This document shows, in pieces, positions 1 through 3,879 of a DNA stretch of 7,228 bases. The notes under the pieces are model-generated. The model saw only the letters and a list, made by a program, of their open reading frames with translations, was not told the origin of the DNA and did no database searches. Source of the stretch: Dehalococcoidia bacterium (GTDB taxonomy: Bacteria > Chloroflexota > Dehalococcoidia > UBA3495 > JAAXIE01); the NCBI GenBank assembly GCA_012270525.1, contig JAAXIE010000313.1:1-7228 (forward strand). Reading direction: 5' to 3'. Position numbers and translations under genes: made by a program. The first letter of the stretch is position 1, and each line of letters starts with the position of its first letter.

Positions 1-140
1 GGAAAGCATGCGTCTGCCAACGTGCAAACGGCAGTCGGCCGAGGGTACCCCGAAGCTATCCCATCGTGGTACATTTCGATTGCCGTAGGGCGCATCCTGG
101 CTACCCAAGCCACACTGGTCACCAATATCCGACCATGATC

Positions 141-146
141 AGGAGG
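141..146 (+). promoter_or_regulatory. Ribosome binding site of the VOC gene
   Basis: A perfect AGGAGG lies five bases before the ATG at 152. It fixes that start. The preceding 140 bases hold no recognisable gene or convincing promoter; the only open frame there (8-88) encodes 26 unremarkable residues. Confidence 0.8.
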
Positions 147-151
147 TAAGA

Positions 152-609
152 ATGGCAACTTACTTGGGGGTCGATCACATAGCATTGGAGACCAACGACA
201 TGGAAGCCACGGTCCGTTTCTACCACGATGTGCTGGGCATGAAGCTCGTCCGCACTCTGCGCACCGGCGGAGATAACGACCGGCGCCATTATTTCTTCGA
301 CGCGGGGCACGGCAACTACTTTGCCTTCTTCGACGGGGCGACTCTGCCCGCCTCCTCGCCCCAGTTGCTCAACCACCTCTCGGTGAACGTCGACACCGCC
401 CGGGAGTTCGACGAGGCCTACCAGAAATCAAGGCCAATGGCGGGGAGTGCACCGACATCATCGAACGCTCCTACGGCAGGACCTTCTATTTCAAGGACCC
501 CAACGGCATCCGGTTGCAGTTGGAGTTGCAGACCATACAGAATGCTTGGAACCTGGAAGGAGACCCTAACCCGGTGCCCTCGGTCAACCGCATCAAGGCA
601 GACGGGTAG
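152..609 (+). CDS. VOC/glyoxalase-fold protein, interrupted by a frameshift
   Basis: This is a vicinal-oxygen-chelate superfamily protein (glyoxalase I / extradiol dioxygenase fold), probably a cytosolic metal-dependent enzyme; the substrate cannot be told. Frame 1 runs from ATG 152 through VDHIALETND (His9), HYFFDAG (His46) and LNHLSVNV (His75) to EFDEAYQK. After that the sense jumps to the next frame, from 427: IKANGGEC, then GRTFYFKDPNGIRLQLELQ with the usual terminal metal-binding Glu (about residue 125), ending at TAG 607-609. Together they give a complete domain of about 152 residues, typical for the family. One missing A in the AAA run at 425-427 explains the break (CAG AAA ATC AAG restored). 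Unrepaired, frame 1 continues as nonsense to 826. The loss could be a sequencing or assembly error or a real mutation. The family is clear; the specific function is unknown. Confidence 0.8.
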
Positions 610-651
610 TAGCCTCGTTGCTGTGGGACCGGGAGGCCCATTCGCTGGGAA

Positions 652-660
652 TGCTATACT
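652..660 (+). promoter_or_regulatory. Possible extended -10 promoter for the EGR-repeat locus
   Basis: TGCTATACT is a close match to an extended -10 element (TG-n-TATAAT). There is no convincing -35 at the right distance, as expected for extended -10 promoters. Transcription would start near 667, about 17 bases before the TTG at 684. This is a short motif, so it is moderate evidence only. Confidence 0.4.
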
Positions 661-683
661 TGGGTTAGTGTGCGCGGACAGCG

Positions 684-826
684 TTGGAAGACTATCACGA
701 GACTATCTGGGGCATACTCCCAAGGGACCGGCAATGGTTTCAACTGCTAACCCTGGTCGGCGGGACTGCTGGGTCGGTGGCCTCGATCTGGCTGAAGCTG
801 GCATACAATGCGAGCACTCCAGATGA
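684..826 (+). other. Likely N-terminal part of the EGR-repeat membrane protein, out of frame with the rest
   Basis: From a TTG at 684 the frame gives MEDYHETIWG, a basic/aromatic stretch (ILPRDRQWFQ) and a hydrophobic helix of about 24 residues (residues 18-41, rich in L, V, G, A). It then reaches YNASTPDE, and beyond that point it turns into unconvincing sequence ending at 914. The following frame starts with MFRHVLLGIG, another hydrophobic helix. One extra A at the AA before ATG 827 would join them as ...STPDE-MFRHV..., a two-helix membrane protein of about 160 residues. No Shine-Dalgarno precedes either 684 or 827. I infer that these are one gene broken by a one-base loss; it could instead be a separate small ORF or chance. 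Confidence 0.45.
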
Positions 827-1165
827 ATGTTCCGGCATGTGCTGCTCGGCATCGGTGCCAGTTTCGTTGCATCGGGCTTCATCGCTTGGGGCATGCTGCA
901 AGTCAAGGAGTTGATGATGCCAATAGGAGACTGGATAAGAGCCATAAATGAGCGGAACAGGGCCAAATGGCGCGAGGAAGGTAGGCAGCAAGGCCGGAGC
1001 GAGGGTCGCGAAGAGGGCCGGAGCGAGGGTCGCGAAGAGGGCCGGAGCGAGGGACGTGAAGAGGGCCGTAACCAGGGTTACGCCATGGGATACAGAGATG
1101 CACAACAGGGGAGACCCGAACAGCCTCCTACTCCCTTCAACGACCAAACTCCGTCCGCCGACTGA
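827..1165 (+). CDS. Small membrane protein with a charged EGR-repeat tail
   Basis: I do not recognise a named family. The protein is 112 residues long. It opens with a hydrophobic helix (about residues 2-25, VLLGIGASFVASGFIAWGML). A conserved linker follows (MMPIGDWIRAINERNRAKW), then a highly charged segment of Glu-Gly-Arg repeats, including three SEGREEGR-type octads. It ends in GYAMGYRDAQQGRPE and a Pro/Thr-rich tail. The tail looks like an extended or alpha-helical cytoplasmic arm behind a membrane anchor. ATG 827 follows directly after a TGA of another frame, with no ribosome binding site. The true start is therefore probably upstream at 684, with a frameshift between. The linker and tail are repeated downstream at 1199-1402. 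Codon choice supports translation: differences between the copies fall mainly at third positions. Confidence 0.6.
   Translation: MFRHVLLGIGASFVASGFIAWGMLQVKELMMPIGDWIRAINERNRAKWREEGRQQGRSEGREEGRSEGREEGRSEGREEGRNQGYAMGYRDAQQGRPEQPPTPFNDQTPSAD
992..1063 (+). repeat. Three tandem 24-base repeats encoding the EGR octads
   Basis: Three units begin at 992, 1016 and 1040, each reading GGC CGG AGC GAG GGT CGC, then GAA GAG. Units 1 and 2 are identical. Unit 3 differs at two bases, both synonymous (GGT to GGA, CGC to CGT). The unit length is a multiple of three, so copy number can change without breaking the frame. The second gene copy holds only one such unit (1280-1303). Confidence 0.9.
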
Positions 1166-1198
1166 AGCTGCCTTGGCAGACAGGGGGGGCCGCCAAGG

Positions 1199-1402
1199 TT
1201 GATGATGCCCATAGGAGACTGGATAAGAGCCATAAATGAGCGGAACAGGGCCAAATGGCGCGAGGAAGGTAGGCAGCAGGGTCGTAACGAGGGGCGCGAA
1301 GAAGGCCGTAACCAGGGTTACGCCATTGGGTACAGAGATGCGCAACAGGGGAGACCCGAACGACCGCCAACCACTACGAATGGCGAAACTCCGACCGGCT
1401 GA
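1199..1402 (+). CDS. Partial second copy of the EGR-repeat protein, without membrane helix
   Basis: This encodes 67 residues from TTG 1199 (or ATG 1202/1205), matching residues 29 onward of the 827-1165 protein: MMPIGDWIRAINERNRAKW, one NEGREEGR unit, GYAIGYRDAQQGRPE and a Pro/Thr tail. In the aligned core I count about eight synonymous changes against two replacements (Ser to Asn, Met to Ile), which is what selection on the protein would leave. There is no membrane helix and no clear ribosome binding site. It may be translated by reinitiation or readthrough after TGA 1163, or be a relic of a longer multi-domain protein. It ends 14 bases before the convergent dehydrogenase stop. The function is unknown. 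Confidence 0.45.
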   Translation: MMMPIGDWIRAINERNRAKWREEGRQQGRNEGREEGRNQGYAIGYRDAQQGRPERPPTTTNGETPTG

Positions 1403-1416
1403 AGCCATTTAGATAG

Positions 1417-2385
1417 CTAGAGGGACATCACCACCTTGACGACCTCGTCCTGCTGCTGCTCGTACATGTCGTAGGCGTGCTGCACCTCGCCGAAACTGAT
1501 CCTGTGGGTCACCATTCGCCCCGGGTCAACCAGTCCCCGGCTCTTGAGTTCAACCATGCGCTCGATGTGAGCGGTCACGTTGGGAGTGCGTGCCCCCACT
1601 GTGGGCATGATGGTGGGCTGCTTGGCCATCATGAGGTCGTGCTCCAAGGGGATGGTGTCCGAGGGTTGTATCCCGAACAGCACTACCATGCCCAGTTGCC
1701 GCACCAAACGGAAGCAAAGGTTGAAGGCATCGGGAAACCCGGCAGCCTCAACCACCACGTCGGCCCCTTCCCCGCCCGTGATGTCCTGGATCGCCTGCAC
1801 CACCTCCTGCCGGCCAGGGTTGATGGTGTGGGTGGCCCCGAAACTCCTGGCCCACTCCAGACGATAGTCCAGCAGGTCGATGCCGATGACACGTCGGGCG
1901 CCCATCATGGCCGCCAGCATGGTGAAGGACAGCCCGATACCACCCTGCCCAACGATGGCAACGTCCTGGCCCAGAACATTGCCCATGCGCTGGCAGGAGT
2001 AGAGCACCGTTCCTGATGGCTGGCACATCACCCATTCCGCCAGGTCGCCCTCGTCCGGCAGGGCTATCATGCGGCTGGGCCGGGAAGCGATGTACTCCAC
2101 CAGGCCGTGGCTGGTGTCAGCCCCCGGAATAACGATTACCCGTTGGCCCTCATGGAACTCTTCGCAGCGGCTCTCGACCACCACGCCTGCGCATTCATGG
2201 CACGGGGCCCCCAACCTGGCCGGATAATGCTCTTCCGGGAAAAGACGGTCGTACTCGGTACGGATGTCGCTGCCACACACCGATACCTTCTCCAGCTTGA
2301 CGAGACATTGCCCGTCTCCAGCTGTGGGGGCATCGGTCTCGAAAAGCTCGAACTGCTTTGGTCCGATCAGTCTGGCGGCCTTCAT
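1417..2385 (-). CDS. Zinc-dependent MDR-family alcohol/polyol dehydrogenase
   Basis: This is a 322-residue medium-chain dehydrogenase/reductase, of the kind that oxidises an alcohol, polyol or threonine-like substrate with NAD(P); the substrate is not determinable. The N-terminal GroES-like domain carries the catalytic-zinc residues Cys37 (VSVCGSDIR) and His63-Glu64 (PCHECAG). The third ligand is probably Cys121 (VMCQPSG). The Rossmann domain has GQGGIG at 136-141, with Asp160 (VIGID) ending strand 2, which favours NAD over NADP. The structural-zinc lobe with four close cysteines is absent: IPGADTSHGLVEYI stands in its place, making the protein shorter than the usual 340-350. ATG 2385 was chosen over the upstream in-frame ATG at 2415 because AGGGAGGG (2392-2399) sits six bases before it and homologous N-termini begin MKA-. 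The gene lies downstream of rnpB on the same strand with no visible terminator between. Confidence 0.85.
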   Translation of the reverse strand: MKAARLIGPKQFELFETDAPTAGDGQCLVKLEKVSVCGSDIRTEYDRLFPEEHYPARLGAPCHECAGVVVESRCEEFHEGQRVIVIPGADTSHGLVEYIASRPSRMIALPDEGDLAEWVMCQPSGTVLYSCQRMGNVLGQDVAIVGQGGIGLSFTMLAAMMGARRVIGIDLLDYRLEWARSFGATHTINPGRQEVVQAIQDITGGEGADVVVEAAGFPDAFNLCFRLVRQLGMVVLFGIQPSDTIPLEHDLMMAKQPTIMPTVGARTPNVTAHIERMVELKSRGLVDPGRMVTHRISFGEVQHAYDMYEQQQDEVVKVVMSL

Positions 2386-2391
2386 TCGTAA

Positions 2392-2399
2392 CCCTCCCT
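2392..2399 (-). promoter_or_regulatory. Ribosome binding site of the MDR dehydrogenase
   Basis: AGGGAGGG on the minus strand, six bases before ATG 2385. It decides between two in-frame ATG codons in favour of the shorter, 322-residue product. Confidence 0.75.
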
Positions 2400-2441
2400 G
2401 ATGGTGAGCGGGCATACCTGGGGTCCAATATCTTGCGCTGA

Positions 2442-2924
2442 ATGAGGAGCCGAACAGGCCTGTAAGCCGGGTTCTGTTCCTCTGGACGCCTCAAGTTTAC
2501 GTCGTTACGACTTCTTCCTTAAGCCCCAGAGGCGGTGGCCATCTATCTAGGTCTGCCAACGCTGCTGTCTCGCAGAGGTGGCGTCCCGGTGGGACAGCGT
2601 TACCGCTAGACTCCAGCAGCCAACCCGGGGACGGGCCGGGCACCCGTAGTCCCTCTATTCGGCCTTGCTCCAGGTGGGGTTTGCCTGCCATCCCCATCGC
2701 TGGGGACGCGGTGAGCTCTTACCTCGCCCTTTCAACCTTGCCCAAGCCCTTGGGAAGGCTTCCCATGGGGCCGTCGGCGGTATGTTTCTGTGGCACTTTC
2801 CGTCTTCCCCTCGCACTGCGCGGGGGAAGCCTGGGCGTTACCCAGCACCCTGCCCGGTGGAGCCCGGACTTTCCTCCCCCCTCGCTGACGAGGGCGGCGA
2901 CCACCCAGCCTGACCGGCTCCTAC
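2442..2924 (-). ncRNA. rnpB: RNase P RNA (catalytic subunit of ribonuclease P)
   Basis: This is the RNA enzyme that trims the 5' leader from precursor tRNAs. The diagnostic core is present: GAGGAAAGTCCGGGCTCCA (2858-2876), GGAGCAAGGCCGAATAG (2655-2671), CTAGATAGATGG, and AACAGAACCCGGCTTAC (2462-2478). The ends form P1: 2908-2921 pairs with 2446-2459 over 14 positions with one U-U mismatch. P2 is 2899-2905 with 2534-2540. P3 is a six-pair stem at 2879-2894. P15 carries a GGU in its loop (2642-2644), the usual contact for the tRNA CCA end. The RNA is about 476-480 bases, larger than the usual 350-400. The excess is partly a long hairpin at 2479-2532 between P2 and P4, where P19 occurs in some bacteria, and partly the P17/P18 region. 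Probably type A, but this was not folded by computer. The exact ends are estimates. Confidence 0.95.
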
Positions 2925-2931
2925 GCAAGCG

Positions 2932-2961
2932 AATCTAGCACGGGGGTCGAAAGAGGGTCAA
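2932..2961 (-). promoter_or_regulatory. Promoter of rnpB
   Basis: On the minus strand, TTGACC (2956-2961) is followed after 18 bases by TAGATT (2932-2937), preceded by TG one base upstream (extended -10). Initiation about eight bases later gives a transcript starting near 2924, right at the foot of P1. The fit between promoter and RNA 5' end makes both calls stronger. Confidence 0.75.
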
Positions 2962-2983
2962 GAAAATCGATTCAGGCTTCGGG

Positions 2984-3685
2984 CTAGCTGACGAACAGCA
3001 AACGTCCGCAGCTGTTACAGGTGACGGGCTCGCGGCCCATACGGGCCTTCTGCATCTGGTGGGTGGGCAGGGCCATGAGGCAGCCACGGCAGAGGCCTCG
3101 CTCCACACGAGCAACGGCCACTCCACCCTTGGCGACCCGCAGGGACTCGTACCGCCTCAGTTCAGTGGGTGACAAAGAGGCTGCGGTTTCCTTGCGCTGG
3201 GCTTCCAGTTCTTCCAAGTCCTCGCCCAATTGTTGCCACCGGTTGGTAAGTTCCTCTTGGTGCGAGTGCCACTGGGCCGTCTCCACCGCGTTGCGCTCTT
3301 CGGCATCGACCAAGCAAGCGGTACTCTGCTCCAGAGCTTCCATCAACTCCAGAAGGGACTCTTCACGGGCTTGAAGGTCAGCCGCCAGAACCGTGGCCTC
3401 CATCTCCAGCCCTTCCAGTTCCTTGAGGTTGGTGACCGTCCCGCCGTACAGTTTCTCCCGGCCCTTTTGCAGCCTGTCGCGCACCGACCCAGTGGTCATC
3501 TCTTTTTCGGCATGGTCTTTCTGGAGGTCTTGGTGGCGCTCCCTGGCTTCTTCCAAGGCAGCCTCGCTCTCGGCCAAGGGGCTGCGATCGTCTATGCGGC
3601 TTTCAATGGAGGAGACCTCCTTACCCACGCGGGCGATCTCCAAGTCTAGCTCCTGTAGGTGGAATAGTTGCCTCACGCTGGACAT
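2984..3685 (-). CDS. Coiled-coil and C4 zinc-ribbon protein (DUF164/CdsZ/FlgZ-like)
   Basis: The protein has 233 residues. Residues 1-165 are a long antiparallel-coiled-coil type region rich in Glu, Gln, Leu and Arg. It contains the family signature LYGGTVTNLKELEGLEMEA (79-97). The C-terminus is a zinc ribbon with CRGC (Cys199, Cys202) and CNSC (Cys223, Cys226). This matches the C4-type zinc-ribbon family that includes Helicobacter HP0958 and chlamydial CT398. Known members act as adaptors or chaperones for other proteins or RNA, and most relatives have no assigned role. No flagellar genes are visible here, so a FlgZ role cannot be claimed. ATG 3685 is supported by GGAGG (3694-3698), eight bases upstream. 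The gene sits directly before rnpB on the same strand; I recall zinc-ribbon proteins of this family near rnpB in actinobacteria. Confidence 0.85.
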   Translation of the reverse strand: MSSVRQLFHLQELDLEIARVGKEVSSIESRIDDRSPLAESEAALEEARERHQDLQKDHAEKEMTTGSVRDRLQKGREKLYGGTVTNLKELEGLEMEATVLAADLQAREESLLELMEALEQSTACLVDAEERNAVETAQWHSHQEELTNRWQQLGEDLEELEAQRKETAASLSPTELRRYESLRVAKGGVAVARVERGLCRGCLMALPTHQMQKARMGREPVTCNSCGRLLFVS

Positions 3686-3733
3686 AGGCAGGGCCTCCGC
3701 ATCGGATGGGTGAGACGACGGAGAGTGGTCACG

Positions 3734-3763
3734 ATTTTAGGAAGGGCCTCAAGGTGTTGTCAA
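3734..3763 (-). promoter_or_regulatory. Strong sigma-70-type promoter of the zinc-ribbon gene
   Basis: On the minus strand a perfect TTGACA (3758-3763) is separated by 18 bases from TAAAAT (3734-3739). This gives a start near 3727 and a leader of about 40 bases before ATG 3685. The -35 lies inside a small palindrome, GTTGTCAAC (3756-3764). Confidence 0.75.
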
Positions 3764-3819
3764 CGCGAAATCCCGTTTTCGGTCCGGCCCTCAATGGGAA
3801 GTTTTCGGAGCCAGAATTG

Positions 3820-3828
3820 TGGTAGAAT
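3820..3828 (+). promoter_or_regulatory. Probable extended -10 promoter for the cysS operon
   Basis: TGGTAGAAT fits an extended -10 (TG-n-TAGAAT). No good -35 is seen 16-18 bases upstream. Transcription would begin near 3835, leaving a leader of about 45 bases before ATG 3880, too short for a T-box. Two GTTTTCGG repeats lie just upstream (3775-3782 and 3801-3808). Confidence 0.5.
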
Positions 3829-3879
3829 CCCAGTCAGTAATGGCGGGCGGGCTGGTGTGGATTCCGCCTCCAGGGGGTG

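Larger units (their letters stand above)
910..1404 (+). repeat. Tandem duplication of the linker and EGR tail
   Basis: The segment at about 910-1167 recurs at about 1198-1404, offset by 288 bases (96 codons), so both copies are in one frame. The first 80 or so bases are nearly identical. The second copy lacks two of the three 24-base units. The last 14 codons are the most diverged, although PPT and ETP/QTP are still recognisable. The copies are separated by about 30 bases that contain no stop after the TGA at 1163-1165. Confidence 0.85.

Noticed and set aside
8..88. Short plus-strand frame of 26 codons at the window start
   Set aside because: It has no ribosome site, no motif and is too short to judge. 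It may be chance or the end of something upstream.
992..1063. CRISPR-like or non-coding tandem repeat
   Set aside because: The units are directly adjacent without spacers, are a multiple of three, and encode an in-frame octad with synonymous changes. This is a coding repeat.
740..1408. Long minus-strand open frame (222 residues) with repeated PTFLAPFGPVPLIYGSYPVSY-like segments
   Set aside because: It is the shadow of the EGR-repeat genes, with codons in register so that plus-strand third positions become minus-strand first positions. The differences between copies are mostly synonymous on the plus strand and would be replacements on the minus strand.
1477..2016. Plus-strand frame of 179 residues over the dehydrogenase
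   Set aside because: It is rich in His, Pro and Gly with no motif, and lies opposite a clear MDR enzyme. It is a shadow of a GC-rich gene.
2386..2415. Ten-residue N-terminal extension of the dehydrogenase from ATG 2415
   Set aside because: The sequence MPAHHQGGLR is unlike family N-termini and includes the translated ribosome binding site. ATG 2385 has a well-spaced AGGGAGGG.
2497..2938. Several open frames on both strands between the dehydrogenase and the zinc-ribbon gene
   Set aside because: The interval is the RNase P RNA gene, with conserved core and matching helices. The frames resemble no protein family.
3230..3649. Plus-strand frame of 139 residues over the zinc-ribbon gene
   Set aside because: It is antisense to a well-supported coiled-coil and zinc-ribbon protein with its own promoter and ribosome site.
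3686..3879. T-box or cysteine-responsive riboswitch upstream of cysS
   Set aside because: The likely transcript leader is only about 45 bases, with no T-box sequence, specifier stem or terminator hairpin.
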